A DNA stretch of 64,000 nucleotides from JBOGNO01 sp050747245 (GCA_050747245.1 JBOGNO010000017.1:4947-68946), one strand, 5' to 3'. Shown: positions 44,901 through 54,345, counted from the stretch's first letter. Notes: a model not told the origin generated them from the sequence alone. Numbers and translations: made by a program.

Positions 44901-45479
44901 GCCGTTCACGTCAACCTGTTGAAATCCGCCCTGGCGAACTGCGTTCATTACTCCGGGAGGTAACGCTGCTCCGCCGCGGCGTCTTGCTGCACCGGGTGCC
45001 CCGGGCGCTGGATTCTCCGGACTCGCAGGAGAGGGTGCAGCGCCGTTCTTATCGTTCCCCGATTCTTTTTCTTTCTTCGGGCCATTCGTTGGCGCCGTCG
45101 CCGGCGAGCTGGTCAGCTCCGCCATCGTTTCCACGCGAATTGTCACCGCAATCGCGGCGCCGTCGGGACTGGGAATCTGCGCTTCCTGCGTCACGGAAGC
45201 AAATCCGAGCTGCTCCGCCTGAAAGCGATAGAATCCGGCGGGCAGATCAGGAAATTCAAATTTGCCGGATTCATCCGTCCAAGAAACCCACGCCTGATTC
45301 GTCGCTGTGTTCACAACGTGAACCGTCGCGCCGGGGACAGAAAGGCCCGCTGAAGTTCGCACGAAACCTGTGGTTATCGGCGGAGCAGGCGATGCTTGCT
45401 CCTGTGCTGCCGTTCGCGGCGGAGTCAGCGCGAGTACGCACAACAGCAACGACGCCAGATTTATGATTCTCGATTTCAA
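41997..45479 (-). CDS. TonB-dependent receptor with carboxypeptidase-regulatory-like domain and Gly-rich insert
   Basis: The product is 1160 aa if started at TTG 45479 (AGGAAG just upstream); a GTG at 45533 would add 18 residues. The signal peptide is ASLLLCVLALTPPRTAA. A carboxypeptidase-regulatory-like domain (LSVPGATVHVVNTATNQAWV, GKFEFPDLPAGFYRF) is followed by a Pro/Gly-rich region. About residues 215-320 are extremely rich in Gly, Pro and Phe (GGGGGGQFGGGVGGLYGM). A barrel ending in aromatic SLRFAF completes it. The plug region is less typical than in the 16688-19855 paralogue. The stop overlaps the start of the VWFA gene. Confidence 0.88.
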   Translation of the reverse strand: MKSRIINLASLLLCVLALTPPRTAAQEQASPAPPITTGFVRTSAGLSVPGATVHVVNTATNQAWVSWTDESGKFEFPDLPAGFYRFQAEQLGFASVTQEAQIPSPDGAAIAVTIRVETMAELTSSPATAPTNGPKKEKESGNDKNGAAPSPASPENPAPGAPGAARRRGGAALPPGVMNAVRQGGFQQVDVNGTGTQEDQSAGPSGGNLGEAASSDAILMNGSVGQSNANQGAFGNFAPGGPGGGAPGGAFPGQSAGGSGFGGMIINVPISGPSSVIGGGGQGGGPPRPRGGGGGGQFGGGVGGLYGMQRIMRQQVNRIRFSFFDRYENSSFDARPYSLTEPNPHKISHWSENFGANLGGPLRIPHVYDGRDKTFFFLNYTLARQLSPVDTFATVPTLPELGGNFADRNAQLFDPCANPSCTSIINGPRPSLGSSIPAGRINSAAQGLLKLLPAPNLPGFVDNFHLQDTVPIDSDSVNFHLLHTISSKLNLSAGYNFNSVRQDALVNFPQFGSKQSIRNQNVNFNLNQNISPKLINSIGLNWSRSRIDTLSDNSFLNNIAGNLGITGISTNPIDFGVPSINFTNFTGLSDPVPALIRNQTLRVMDNVTWSLSKHTLQAGLELRRLQNNTVSDPIPRGLFTFTGLLTANLNAQGQPVPGTGFDLADFLLGLPQATTEQFGNAATYFRHWGFVGYFQDDWRFHPQFTLELGVRYELATPEVELFNHISNIVLNSDISAVAVVTPGQPNPFGGALPNSLIHGSYNDWAPRLGIAWRPFAKDSTVVRAGYSIFYNDSIYTQLGASLANQPPFAEAGTLETSTNQVLTLQNGFPSQSSTTVKNTVAVDPNYKVGYAQLWDLSIEHSLGKGWTTEVTYTGTKGTHLDLLRAPNRAPPGSPLTAQEQLKIANASGFTFDTSGASSLFEALQVRVQKRMSRGFLVLGQYTYSKSIDNASSIGGGTPVVVQDDNNFSAERGLSSFDMRHQFRGFTVYELPFGDKKRWAKHGTAEHLFGNLRVNSGVQIQTGTPYTARVLGTQADNTGTGVNFSERADQVGNPNGNGCGGAPLNFFNTGAFALPPLGRFGNAARNTIEGPCLFNWNLGITRFVQFGKDKEHRFEARWEINNVTNTPNFTGLSTVVNSATYGRVLGARSMRAMDISLRFAF

Positions 45480-45631
45480 GCTTCCTAATCCGCCCTTCTG
45501 ACCTGTAGCCTTTTCCCGGGAATAGGCTTGCACCTTAGACGTATGCGAGCGTCAGCCGGTTTACTGTGCGTGCCGTGTGGTTGTCGGCACGCGCCCATGC
45601 GAGAATAACCGCCGGAAGAAGGAAGGGAAGC

Positions 45632-46357
45632 GTGGGTTCTATCGTTCTGGGTGCGACGGGAGCGATTCTAGCAGCTGTGGGCGTGTGCGCTTGGGGCGCG
45701 ATTGCTCCCGGCTCGCAACTTTTCGGCCGCACATTGCGGCGCACGGGCGACGTGCGCGCGATGGCCCTCACTTTTGACGATGGCCCGAATCCTGCCGTTA
45801 CACCGCAGCTTTTGGACCTGCTGGATCGTTTCGAAATTCGCGCGACTTTTTTTCTCATCGGCAAGCACGTGCGAGCGTGCCCCGCGCTCGGAGCCGAAAT
45901 CGCCGCTCGCGGCCATGCGCTCGGGAATCACACCGAGACGCATCCGCATTTGAGTTTTCTTTCCTCAGGAGAAATCGCGGAGGAGCTGGCAGGGTGCGGG
46001 GAAGCCATTGAGACAGCCACAGGCCGCACGCCGGTCTGGATGCGACCGCCGTTCGGGTTTCGCGGGCCGCAACTCCCGCGGGAGATTCGCCGCGCAAAAT
46101 TGCGCGGAGTGGCGATGTGGTCGGTTTGGGCCTGGGATTGGAAGCCACAGCCTGCGGAACCGGTGATTCATCGCTTGCGCCGAGTGCGCGGAGGAGATAT
46201 CGTCGTGCTGCACGATGGCGATCACCGCAAAATCGAAGGCGATCGCGGGCACATCCTGGGCGCGCTGGAATACTGGCTGCCGCGCTGGCGGGATGCGGGG
46301 CTGAAATTTGTGACGCTCGATTCGATCGGCGCAGCAAGCGAATCGGCAGGGAACTGA
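45632..46357 (+). CDS. NodB-type polysaccharide deacetylase
   Basis: The 241-aa product is best started at GTG 45632, with GGAAGGGAAG upstream; an ATG at 45566 adds 22 residues. A hydrophobic N-terminus (GSIVLGATGAILAAVGVCA) suggests export or anchoring. NodB motifs are intact: TFDDGP (catalytic Asp and metal Asp), HTETHPHL (metal His pair), RPPFGFRGP and the C-terminal VVLHDGD. The family removes acetyl or similar groups from peptidoglycan, chitin or exopolysaccharide; which one applies here is unknown. Its TGA overlaps the ATG of the zinc-ribbon gene. Confidence 0.9.
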   Translation: MGSIVLGATGAILAAVGVCAWGAIAPGSQLFGRTLRRTGDVRAMALTFDDGPNPAVTPQLLDLLDRFEIRATFFLIGKHVRACPALGAEIAARGHALGNHTETHPHLSFLSSGEIAEELAGCGEAIETATGRTPVWMRPPFGFRGPQLPREIRRAKLRGVAMWSVWAWDWKPQPAEPVIHRLRRVRGGDIVVLHDGDHRKIEGDRGHILGALEYWLPRWRDAGLKFVTLDSIGAASESAGN

Positions 46358-46626
46358 TGGACGAACGAAACTTTTACGACGAGCGCGAAGAAACGAAACA
46401 GATTCCGCTGGTGTGTCCTCACTGCCGCCAGGAAAATACCTATCCGGTGCGCTGGAAAACGCGCACGAAAAAAAGCGAACTGCCGCGCGGAGCGGGTGCC
46501 GAGGACAGAAAAAAATTCGATGTGGCGCGCTCGTACATGGTGCGCGTGGACGACATGGCGGCGTGCCGCAACATCCGCTGCCGCAAGCGCTTCGATCTGA
46601 CCGGCCAGACGGTCGTATTGATCTAA
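46357..46626 (+). CDS. Small zinc-ribbon-like protein
   Basis: The 89-aa product starts at ATG 46357 within the overlap TGATG with the deacetylase stop. It has VCPHC near residue 20 and ACRNIRC about 50 residues later, together able to form a four-Cys zinc site. The middle is basic (KTRTKKSELPRG). No family is recognised. Translational coupling to the deacetylase is likely. Confidence 0.7.
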   Translation: MDERNFYDEREETKQIPLVCPHCRQENTYPVRWKTRTKKSELPRGAGAEDRKKFDVARSYMVRVDDMAACRNIRCRKRFDLTGQTVVLI

Positions 46627-46689
46627 GCGCCCCGCAAGAAATTCAATCCAAAAATAAATTCAGAATTAAAATTCAGTTCGAATGAGCTC

Positions 46690-47817
46690 CTAATTCGCGG
46701 CCGGCGCGGGCATGGCGAATTTCGCGTCGTCAATGGCCACGTTGTCCTTCGCTTCGTCAATCTGAATGGTGAAACGGCCATTGGCCCGCGCCAGCGTCCA
46801 GCGGAAAGGAATTTTCACGCCGTCCACTTCGCGGTAATCGGAGTAATCAATCTGCGTGGGAAGCCGGCCGAGCGCCGTCTGCGCGTAGCGCACCTGGCGG
46901 ATGAGCAGGCCGGAAGCGGTGTCGAAATAAAATTTCACGGGTGGCTGGCCGGGACGGATTCCGAAAACGAGATTGGCTTCCGCGTGACCGATTTTTTCCG
47001 GGCGGCCGGCGCGCAACTGCGGGAATATGTTTTTCAGGTCGGTCGCGAAATAAAAATCGGAGTCGAGCCGGTAGGTTTCAGTTTCTGCGGCGGACATGGG
47101 CTGCGGCGGGCGCGGGCCACCGCCGAGCCAGCCCGACTTGCCATCGAAGGCGGTGATGCTCTCGCCGCGCGGCGTGTGCATCACGGAGATGCGCTTGTCG
47201 GGAGCCTTGGTGAAAATTTCCACCGGAAATTGTTGATCGCCGAAGAGAATATTGCCCTTCTCTTGGCGGCTGGAAATCTTGGCGATGGAGTCCGCGCCGC
47301 CCAACGCCTGAACATATTTTAAGAGGAGCGCATCCGCGGTGGGGCGGGGCGCAGGATTCGCTTCCGCGGGCTTGGTTTCGGCGGCTTCGGGCCTGGACTC
47401 TTCCTCGACGACGAGGGGAATGGCCACGGGTTCGTGAGAGCCGCGGTGACAGGAGAAGCAGGTCACGTCAGTATGGCCTTCGAAATTATCTTTGTTGATG
47501 GCCATCTGCATTTGAATCATTTTTCGCGCGGTCTGTTTATTTTCCTTGTCGTCTTTGTCGAAGGCGTCCTTGACGTGGCAGAAATTGCATTCCACTCCGA
47601 GCGACGCGGCAATGAATTGCATGGTCGGAACAATCTGATCAGAAGGAACTCCCGTGAGAACTTTGATGTTTTTGTAGAACTGCTCGGCCGGAACGTTTGG
47701 AGAAGGCGCGGGCTTCTTTTCTTCCTGGCTGCGGGCTACTCCGCCGGTGACCACCAAGCAGAAGGCCTCGAGCAGAAGGATGCAGGCCAGGGATGCCATC
47801 TTCGAGTTTTTCACCAT
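46690..47817 (-). CDS. Secreted diheme cytochrome c of the reaction-centre-subunit type
   Basis: The 375-aa product starts at ATG 47817; an adjacent in-frame TTG at 47820 is also possible after AAGGAG. A signal peptide (SLACILLLEAFCLVVTGGVA) precedes a domain with two CxxCH sites, CNFCH (about residue 77) and CFSCH (about 123). FYKNIKVLTGVPSDQIVPTM is the typical lead-in of the photosynthetic reaction centre cytochrome c-like family seen in non-phototrophic Acidobacteria. A C-terminal beta domain (about 200-370, resembling outer-membrane lipoprotein-sorting folds) follows. It probably handles electrons or heme in the periplasm. Confidence 0.88.
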   Translation of the reverse strand: MVKNSKMASLACILLLEAFCLVVTGGVARSQEEKKPAPSPNVPAEQFYKNIKVLTGVPSDQIVPTMQFIAASLGVECNFCHVKDAFDKDDKENKQTARKMIQMQMAINKDNFEGHTDVTCFSCHRGSHEPVAIPLVVEEESRPEAAETKPAEANPAPRPTADALLLKYVQALGGADSIAKISSRQEKGNILFGDQQFPVEIFTKAPDKRISVMHTPRGESITAFDGKSGWLGGGPRPPQPMSAAETETYRLDSDFYFATDLKNIFPQLRAGRPEKIGHAEANLVFGIRPGQPPVKFYFDTASGLLIRQVRYAQTALGRLPTQIDYSDYREVDGVKIPFRWTLARANGRFTIQIDEAKDNVAIDDAKFAMPAPAAN

Positions 47818-48082
47818 CAAGTAAGCGACTCCTTTTCGTGAGATATACTCGCAAAATGAGTGGTACTAGAACCCGTTTTGAAAATGACGTCCCGATAGTA
47901 AGCATCGGGATGCAAAATGCGCATTTTGTGGCGATTGATTTTCTGGAAGTCACTGAAAATTAGTGGCTTAACAATGCAATCAATATTTTGGTGTGGCGAT
48001 TGATCTTTGCGATTTTGCTGCGAGGGATTGGCCACAGAGATCACAGAGTCGCGGAGATCTGGGAGCAGGCAAAACATGTGTT

Positions 48083-48267
48083 GTGTCTCGATTAGGATTT
48101 GCTCCGAGCTTTTGTTTTCATTGACTTAGCCCCGATCTTGTTTCTGGGTGTGTCTCGATTAGAAAATGTTGCCTTCAAAAAATCGGAATGGGGGAGTTGT
48201 CCCTCCGGCCTGCTAAATTGTTTGATTTCAATCAACTAAGTATAGCATAGATTAAGTAGAAAGTCAA
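48083..48267 (-). other. Remnant or minimal copy of the 524-1712 locus
   Basis: The minus strand shows TTGACT-N17-TATACT (48267-48239), then a short hairpin-plus-T-run segment (GGGACAACTCCC, GATTTTTTG). TCTAATCGAGACA near 48152-48164 and CTAATCGAGACA near 48085-48096 follow, about 67 bases apart. The same order (promoter, hairpin with T-run, paired motif about 64 bases apart) surrounds the hypothetical gene at 524-1564. No gene of that kind is present here. Confidence 0.55.
48239..48267 (-). promoter_or_regulatory. Strong orphan sigma-70-type promoter
   Basis: TTGACT, 17-base spacer, TATACT on the minus strand. About 26 of 30 bases match the promoter at 1684-1712, including the spacer, which promoters normally do not conserve. 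Confidence 0.65.
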
Positions 48268-48437
48268 GTACCGGGACTAGGGATACTGACCTGCCGTGAG
48301 CCCGGCACCACAATTACAACAGTTCGCAGCTGACTTTGTGGGGTCAGTGTAAGGCTGGGTACTCGGATTTGGCTGCGCGGCGACGAAAAGGGTGGGATGG
48401 GATTAGCGGTACAAAAAAGAGACGAAGAGTTTGATTA

Positions 48438-48486
48438 GAGATTCTTCGCCCCGATGCAAGTCATCGGGGCTCTGAATGACAACGAC
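48438..48486. repeat. Palindromic repeat family A
   Basis: GAGATTCTTCG, a CCCCGATG/CATCGGGG stem, then CTCTGAATGACAAC. The conserved flanks (ATTCTTCG and GAATGACA) match copies at 51171 and 56893; the stem differs. Confidence 0.7.
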
Positions 48487-48606
48487 GGAGAGATGTCTAT
48501 CGCAAGTTTGCGTACTCTGCTCGGGCCTGCTTGAGGATGGGGATGTCGGGGTCGGCGTCTTTCCAGAGCGCGAAGAGGACGGTTCGGATGGCCGGTTCGA
48601 GACCTG

Positions 48607-51096
48607 CTACTGCGGCAGCCCCACCCTCCGCACCAAGTCGGCAAATCGAGGGTCGGAACGCAGGGAGTCGAGTTGGAAGTCTGTCTTCAAGCCCAGCAGA
48701 AACCAATCGCGCTCTTGATAAGCGGTGTTGAGCCACCGGAAAGCCTGACTTTTGTCGCCCAAGTCGGCATGGAGCTGAGCAATACCGTAGGCGGACTGGT
48801 AACCGGTTTTGCGTTGCGCCTCTCGGGCTTCAATGCTTTTGGTGAGAGCGCCCTTCCAACCCGCTGCACGGAATCCTTGTTCCAAGGCAGATGCGAATTC
48901 AGATTCGTTTCGGTCGCCGGAAAGCTGGCCATAGGTCTTCCATTCTTCGATGACCTGCGGGTACAGGCGCTTCCCCCAATAAGCGTTGGCTAAACAACTG
49001 TGCGCTGCGGCGAATGTCGGGTTCTCATTTGCTACCTCCTTGCAGACGGCAATGGCCTCGTCGTAGCGTCGCGCGAAGATGTGAACGTATCCGACCCCCT
49101 CGCTGATGATCGGTGTCAGCGGATCGAGCTGGTGAGCACGATCGATTTCAGCAAGGGCCTCCTGCTCCCTGCCACCAATCCTGGCAAGATCAAACGCGTA
49201 CCGCCCGTGGGCCATGGCATCGTTGGGATCGAGTTCGAAAGCCCTCTTATACTCAGCCTCTCCTCCGGCAAAATCCCAGTCGTTCCGCATCTCGTTGACG
49301 CCCAGAACGGCATAGGGATGGGCCAAGGTCGGGTCTAACTCCAGCGCCCTCCGGGCGGCGGCATTCGATTTCGGAAAGTCTTCGGTGGGAGTGCCGCCAT
49401 AGGCAGGCAACACGCTATAAGCATCGGCCAGACCCGAATATGCCAAAGCGTAGCCGGGGTCTTTGACGATGGCTTGATTGAAATAAGAGATTGCAGTGGC
49501 AACGTCCGAAGGGGTTCGTCTGTTCCACGAGTAGCGCCCCTTCAAATACAGCTCATAGGCTCCTGGATTCTGTGTGCCCTGCCTGGTGACTTGCTGCTTT
49601 TCTGAGCTGCTGAGCTTGGAACGCAACTTCTCCGCGAGGTCACCCGCAATCTGCTGCTCGAGCGAGATGATGTCTGCGCTCTTGCCGCTGTAGTGCTGCC
49701 CCCAGATTTCGGTGTTGTCCCGAACATCGGTCAGCTCGGCACTCACTTCGATGCTGTCGCCCCGCGGCGTGACGCGCCCACTCACCAGCGCGGACACGCC
49801 TAAATCATTGCCGACCTTCTGCGCATCCACATCCTTTCCTTTATAGCGGAAGACCGAGTTGCGCGACTTCACCTTCAGCTCGGGCACATGGGTGAGGCTG
49901 GCAATCAAAGATTCGGTGATGCCGTCGCTCAGGTACTCCGCATTCGCATCGCCACTCACGTTGGTGAAGGGCAGCACGGCAATGGAATCAATCTGGGCTG
50001 TCCTGCCAAATCGCAGATACCAAGTACCGACTGCCACCAGTCCGATGACTGCGAAACAGGCAGCTAGGACGAACCAGAGCTTGCGAACCTTGAGGGTCTG
50101 GTCGGCTTGAGGAATTTTGCCGGGGCGCACCGCGGCAGAGAGATCCTTCGTCCGCCCAGGCGGACTCTGGATGACACCGCTTTCTCCTGCCGGCGCCAGG
50201 ATTCGGGCGGCTTCAGTGTCGCGTTTCAGCCGCTGCAAAGCCGTGCGAACTTCCGCGGCGCTCTGGTAGCGCAGATTGCGGTCTTTCTCCAAAGCCCTGC
50301 TGAGGAGCGCTTCGAGCTCGGGAGGAATGTCAGGATTCAGCCGCACCGGAGCAACCGGCGTGCGATTCAGGATGGCTTCGGTAACCACGGCCGAACTTTC
50401 TCCGCGGAAGGGCAGCGCGCCGGTGGCCATCTCATAGAGGACAACACCGAACGAAAACAAATCGGTGCGGGCGTCCAATTCCATGGCCCGTACTTGCTCC
50501 GGAGACATGTAGGCCACCGTGCCCACCGCCGTGCCAGGGCTGGTCAAATGGTCTTCGTTAATTTCTGCCTGCGCATCCGCGGTGAGGGTCAAACCGGCAT
50601 CCCGCTTCGCGGGCATTTTGGCTAATCCGAAATCGAGAAGCTTGGCGTGGCCACGCCTGGTGATGAAGATGTTGCCAGGTTTCAGGTCGCGGTGAACGAT
50701 TCCCTCGGCGTGGGCGGCTTCGAGGGCGTCGGCGATTTGAATCGCAAAGTCGAGAGCTTCTTCGAGTGGCAGCGGTTTTCCGGCGATGCGGTGCTTAAGG
50801 GTTTGGCCCTTCATCAACTCCATGGCGAGGAACGGCCGGCCTTTGTCCTCGCCAATTTCATAGAGGGTGCAGATGTTGGGATGGTTCAAAGCGGAAGCGG
50901 CGCGGGCTTCGCGCTGGAAACGTTCCAGAGCCTGGGGATCGCGGGCGAATGCATGGGGAAGGAATTTCAGCGCGACGTGGCGGCCGAGCGTCAAATCCTC
51001 AGCTTCATACACCACGCCCATGCCGCCGCCACCGAGCTTTTCCACTATGCGGTAGTGCGAGATGGTCTGGCCGATTAGAGACGCGGAGTCCGCCAT
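48607..51096 (-). CDS. Ser/Thr protein kinase with membrane segment and TPR tail
   Basis: The 829-aa product starts at ATG 51096. The kinase domain (about 14-280) has the Gly loop [14 protein letters not shown], the VALK lysine, HRDLKPGN and DFGLA. A linker (about 285-340) includes [15 protein letters not shown] (about 307-321), encoded by a palindromic repeat. One TM ([20 protein letters not shown]) follows. Then comes a TolB/FlgO-like domain ([31 protein letters not shown]) and TPR units ([20 protein letters not shown]). No Shine-Dalgarno precedes the ATG; a promoter ends 9 bases upstream. It is a likely transmembrane signalling kinase with an exported TPR sensor. Confidence 0.93.
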   Translation of the reverse strand: MADSASLIGQTISHYRIVEKLGGGGMGVVYEAEDLTLGRHVALKFLPHAFARDPQALERFQREARAASALNHPNICTLYEIGEDKGRPFLAMELMKGQTLKHRIAGKPLPLEEALDFAIQIADALEAAHAEGIVHRDLKPGNIFITRRGHAKLLDFGLAKMPAKRDAGLTLTADAQAEINEDHLTSPGTAVGTVAYMSPEQVRAMELDARTDLFSFGVVLYEMATGALPFRGESSAVVTEAILNRTPVAPVRLNPDIPPELEALLSRALEKDRNLRYQSAAEVRTALQRLKRDTEAARILAPAGESGVIQSPPGRTKDLSAAVRPGKIPQADQTLKVRKLWFVLAACFAVIGLVAVGTWYLRFGRTAQIDSIAVLPFTNVSGDANAEYLSDGITESLIASLTHVPELKVKSRNSVFRYKGKDVDAQKVGNDLGVSALVSGRVTPRGDSIEVSAELTDVRDNTEIWGQHYSGKSADIISLEQQIAGDLAEKLRSKLSSSEKQQVTRQGTQNPGAYELYLKGRYSWNRRTPSDVATAISYFNQAIVKDPGYALAYSGLADAYSVLPAYGGTPTEDFPKSNAAARRALELDPTLAHPYAVLGVNEMRNDWDFAGGEAEYKRAFELDPNDAMAHGRYAFDLARIGGREQEALAEIDRAHQLDPLTPIISEGVGYVHIFARRYDEAIAVCKEVANENPTFAAAHSCLANAYWGKRLYPQVIEEWKTYGQLSGDRNESEFASALEQGFRAAGWKGALTKSIEAREAQRKTGYQSAYGIAQLHADLGDKSQAFRWLNTAYQERDWFLLGLKTDFQLDSLRSDPRFADLVRRVGLPQ
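50137..50178. repeat. Palindromic repeat family A inside a kinase gene
   Basis: AGAGAGATCCTTCG, a TCCGCC-CAG-GCGGA stem, then CTCTGGATGACACC. Over about 35 bases it differs from the intergenic copy at 51171-51212 at only about three positions. It is read in frame in the linker between kinase domain and membrane segment. Confidence 0.8.
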
Positions 51097-51105
51097 GCGG
51101 CGGTC

Positions 51106-51134
51106 ATATTAGGATGCGCTCGGAGTCAAGTCAA
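51106..51134 (-). promoter_or_regulatory. Promoter of kinase gene 1, leaderless type
   Basis: TTGACT (51134-51129), 17-base spacer, TAATAT (51111-51106), then 9 bases to the ATG at 51096. Confidence 0.75.
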
Positions 51135-51170
51135 CGCGACGGGCGCGGCAGAGAGACGAAGAATACTAAG

Positions 51171-51212
51171 AGAGATTCTTCGTCCGCCCAGGCGGACTCA
51201 GAATGACAACGA
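51171..51212. repeat. Palindromic repeat family A, intergenic
   Basis: AGAGATTCTTCG, TCCGCC-CAG-GCGGA stem, CTCAGAATGACAACGA. It sits between the first kinase gene and the SnoaL-like gene in a spacer (51135-51454) that otherwise holds nothing I recognise. Confidence 0.75.
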
Positions 51213-51454
51213 TTTTATCGGCGGCGATCAGGGCGATTGTCCCCGCGACATCAACGGAGCCCGCCACACTACTGGCGGGCAAACCCGGCAGCACGCGGCG
51301 GGTCTGCGACTTCGGACCGCAACAGCAGACGGGATGCAAACGGCGCGCGCCGATGGAAGGATCGCGATGGACACCATCGTGATGCTCTGAGGCGCACATC
51401 GGGGCTCGGAATGAAAGCGGTCGCTTCAGCGAGTTAGAGAGAAATCGTGAAGGA

Positions 51455-51913
51455 CTATTTCGCGGGCCGGGTGGCGGGGGCGGCCATGCCGCCAATGATT
51501 TGCCATCCGCCGGCGGTCCTTATCCAGGTATGGGTGACTCTGATTGTTGATGGCTCGCCACGGCCGTCCTTGTCCACCCAGAGGGAGGTGAGCCAGTAGT
51601 GAGTGACGACTATATTTTCGGTAGCCTGGCTGGCGGCCGGCTCCAATGTATAGGACTTGAGCTGAAGACCCTTGGACTTATAGGCGGTGATCCAATCGGT
51701 GATGTGATCCTTGCGAACGGGCTGGGCGCCTGCGAAACTCCAGCCGACAAAATTCGGGTGCCACAACTCCATATACTTCTCCAGGTCCATGGAGCTGACG
51801 TAGGTCCAATAGGCGTGCTCCAACTTCCAGACAGCTTGCTCATCGGCAGACTGCTGTGCAAAACATGTGAGGGCAGCCAGCAGGACCGCGACCAGGACTA
51901 TCGTGGGCCTCAT
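51455..51913 (-). CDS. Secreted NTF2/SnoaL-like protein
   Basis: The 152-aa product starts at ATG 51913 after AAAAGGAG. A signal peptide (TIVLVAVLLAALTCFAQ) is followed by a compact alpha+beta domain of the nuclear-transport-factor-2/SnoaL (DUF4440-like) type: KLEHAYWTYVSSMDLEKYME, LWHPNFVGW, DHITDWITAYK, THTWIRTAGGWQIIGG. The fold is used by enzymes and binding proteins alike, so no reaction is assigned. It lies between two kinase-TPR genes on the same strand. Confidence 0.8.
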   Translation of the reverse strand: MRPTIVLVAVLLAALTCFAQQSADEQAVWKLEHAYWTYVSSMDLEKYMELWHPNFVGWSFAGAQPVRKDHITDWITAYKSKGLQLKSYTLEPAASQATENIVVTHYWLTSLWVDKDGRGEPSTIRVTHTWIRTAGGWQIIGGMAAPATRPAK

Positions 51914-51960
51914 GTGGTCTCCTTTTATGCGGCTCGATTCTGCGCAATCAGCCGAGAGAA

Positions 51961-54336
51961 CTATTCGGATGGCAGGCCTAGCTTGCGCAACAGGGCCTGG
52001 AAGCGCGGAAACGGGCGCAGTCTATTAAAGCTCGGCTCGCATGACAAAATGATTAATATCCCCAACCTCAACTCCTCGGCCTTTTCGAGCCACTGGATGG
52101 CCACTTCGTGTTCTCCCAGTTCGCAGCGGACCAGGGCCAGAAAGTAGGTGAGGCTAGGCTCACTCGAAAGTTGCTCCTCAAGTTGGCTCGCGATCGCTAA
52201 AGCGCGGTCACGCTCTCCAGCGCGCGCATAAATAGTTCCCAGAATGCCCTGAGCAACGTATTTGCTCCGGTCCAGGTTGGAAATTCTTTCCCACGCTTCG
52301 ATCGCCACCTTGCAGCGCTCTGGAGTGTTCGTGCAATAAACCAAGATGCGGAGGACGTAGTAGTCGTTGGGGTGAACCGCGAGAGTGGATTTGAGTTGCT
52401 CCCAGGCCTCGTCATGCCTGCCGAGGCAGTGCAGGATCCACGCAACATGGGCCTGAAACAAGGGTGTCAGGGGATCCAACTCAGCCGCTTTGCGAACGGC
52501 TGCAAGAGCCTCCTCGGATCTCCGGGCGGAGTTCAGTGCGATGGCCAAGCCATGATGCGCGATGGCGAGGTCCGGTTTGAGCCGGACGGCTTCCTGCGCC
52601 TCGCTAATGCCGCGCGCGAGGTTGCGCTCCGCCTGCAGGGCGTGCAAGGACAATGCAACGTGCGCTTCCGCGACAGTCGGATCCAACTGAATCGCCTTAT
52701 TTGCAATCGCCTTGGCCTTGGGCCAGGCCTCCGTGCCGCGAATGAATCCATAGAAGCCCATCATGGTGAGCGAATAAGCAAGGACTGCAAAGCTGGGCGC
52801 ATGGCCGGGGTCAAGGGCGATGGCTTGCTGGAAGAGCTCGAGGCTATTGCGAAGTCCCTCTTCGGTCCACAGCTGGGCTTGATGGGCGCCTTGCAAGTAG
52901 AGGCGGTAGGCTTCGGGGTTAACGGTGGATCGTTTCACTGCGACCGGTGCAGGCTGGCCGCCCAGGCGCTGCTGCAAGCGCGCGGCAATTTCGCGCGCGA
53001 TCTCTTCCTGCACTTCGAGGAGGTCGGCCATTTTGCGATTGTAGGAATCGCCCCAAAGCTGGTCCTGACGGAGGACGTCCACCAGCTCGGCCTTCACGAT
53101 GAGCGTGTCTTTGTGTTGCAGAACGCGGCCGCTGACCACGGCGCGAACGCCAAGCTCGGTGGCGGCGGTGAAGGCGTCCACACCCTTGCCCTTGTAACGG
53201 AACACCACGCCACGCGGAACAACACGCATTTTGGGCAGCCGCGAGAGGTCATTGATGATGGTTTCGGTAAGGCCGTCGCTGAGATATTCGTTGTCTGGAT
53301 CGCCGCTGGCGTTTTCAAACGGCAGAACCGCGAGCGAGTCAATGGTCTTGCCGGCTTTGGGTGGTCGCGGCGTGACGGCGGGGGACGAAGCGCTCGAGCG
53401 CGCGGCCACGCGTCCTGAGCCGGAGTCGCGCTCCGCAGATGCGACCGGAGCGCCCAAATCGCGCTTCAAGCGCTTGAGATCGGCGCGCACTTCGGAGGCG
53501 CTCTGGTAGCGGAAATCGCAATCTTTTTCGAGCAGCTTGGCAATGATTTCTTCGAGCTTGAGCGGCAGGTGGCGCTGCAACTTTGTGACGGGAACGGGTT
53601 CGCGATTGAGGATGGCGTCGAAGACGACTGCGGAAGTATCTCCGGCGAAAGCCTGCTGGTGCGTGGCCAATTCGTAGAGGACAGCGCCCAAGCTGAAGAG
53701 GTCGCTGCGGGCGCCGAGTTCCTGGCCGCGCGCCTGTTCCGGCGACATATACGCGATGGTGCCCAGCGCTGTGCCGGGACTAGTGAGATGCTCAGGGACT
53801 TCGTCGTGCGCGCTTCGTGTCGGCTCTTCATGGTGCGCCGTTTTTGGCGGAGCGACCTTGGCCAAACCGAAGTCCAGAATCTTTGCGTGCCCACGCGCGG
53901 TGACAAAAATGTTCGCGGGCTTGATGTCACGGTGGACAATGCCTTTGGAGTGGGCCGCATCGAGGGCGTCTGCTATTTCGACGGCGAGATCCAGCAGACG
54001 TTGCAGCTCCATGGGCTGATCCCTGTTGAGCTGGCGGAGAGTCTGGCCTTCGAGACATTCCATGGCGATGAAGGCTCGCCCATTTTCTTCGCCGATATCG
54101 TGAACGGTGCAGATGTTCGGGTGGTTGAGCGCCGATGCCGCTTGCGCTTCTCTCTCGAATCGCGCCAGCGCCTGCGGATCTCTTGCGACGTCATCCGGGA
54201 GGAATTTCAGGGCGACATTGCGGTGCAGACGCGTGTCCTCGGCTCGATACACCACGCCCATGCCGCCGCCACCGAGCTTTTCGATAATGCGGTAGTGCAA
54301 GATGGTCTGTCCGATCAGAGAGCGGGAATCCGGCAT
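51961..54336 (-). CDS. Ser/Thr protein kinase with TPR tail, no obvious membrane segment
   Basis: The 791-aa product starts at ATG 54336. The kinase domain (about 14-280) has [31 protein letters not shown] and [10 protein letters not shown]. The linker (about 290-335) is Ser/Ala/Pro-rich and lacks a hydrophobic segment, unlike the first paralogue. A TolB/FlgO-like domain ([20 protein letters not shown]) and TPR units ([29 protein letters not shown]) follow. It is likely cytoplasmic. The gene shares a leaderless-type promoter with its two paralogues. Confidence 0.92.
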   Translation of the reverse strand: MPDSRSLIGQTILHYRIIEKLGGGGMGVVYRAEDTRLHRNVALKFLPDDVARDPQALARFEREAQAASALNHPNICTVHDIGEENGRAFIAMECLEGQTLRQLNRDQPMELQRLLDLAVEIADALDAAHSKGIVHRDIKPANIFVTARGHAKILDFGLAKVAPPKTAHHEEPTRSAHDEVPEHLTSPGTALGTIAYMSPEQARGQELGARSDLFSLGAVLYELATHQQAFAGDTSAVVFDAILNREPVPVTKLQRHLPLKLEEIIAKLLEKDCDFRYQSASEVRADLKRLKRDLGAPVASAERDSGSGRVAARSSASSPAVTPRPPKAGKTIDSLAVLPFENASGDPDNEYLSDGLTETIINDLSRLPKMRVVPRGVVFRYKGKGVDAFTAATELGVRAVVSGRVLQHKDTLIVKAELVDVLRQDQLWGDSYNRKMADLLEVQEEIAREIAARLQQRLGGQPAPVAVKRSTVNPEAYRLYLQGAHQAQLWTEEGLRNSLELFQQAIALDPGHAPSFAVLAYSLTMMGFYGFIRGTEAWPKAKAIANKAIQLDPTVAEAHVALSLHALQAERNLARGISEAQEAVRLKPDLAIAHHGLAIALNSARRSEEALAAVRKAAELDPLTPLFQAHVAWILHCLGRHDEAWEQLKSTLAVHPNDYYVLRILVYCTNTPERCKVAIEAWERISNLDRSKYVAQGILGTIYARAGERDRALAIASQLEEQLSSEPSLTYFLALVRCELGEHEVAIQWLEKAEELRLGILIILSCEPSFNRLRPFPRFQALLRKLGLPSE

Positions 54337-54345
54337 GAGCGGCTA

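Larger units (their letters stand above)
47818..48606. other. Long intergenic region with orphan promoter and repeats
   Basis: This spacer of nearly 800 bases separates the cytochrome gene from the first Ser/Thr kinase. Its left part is AT-rich. At 48083-48267 are an orphan promoter and two TCTAATCGAGACA motifs, and at 48438-48486 a family-A palindrome. The short frames across it have no ribosome binding site or recognisable product. Confidence 0.5.
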
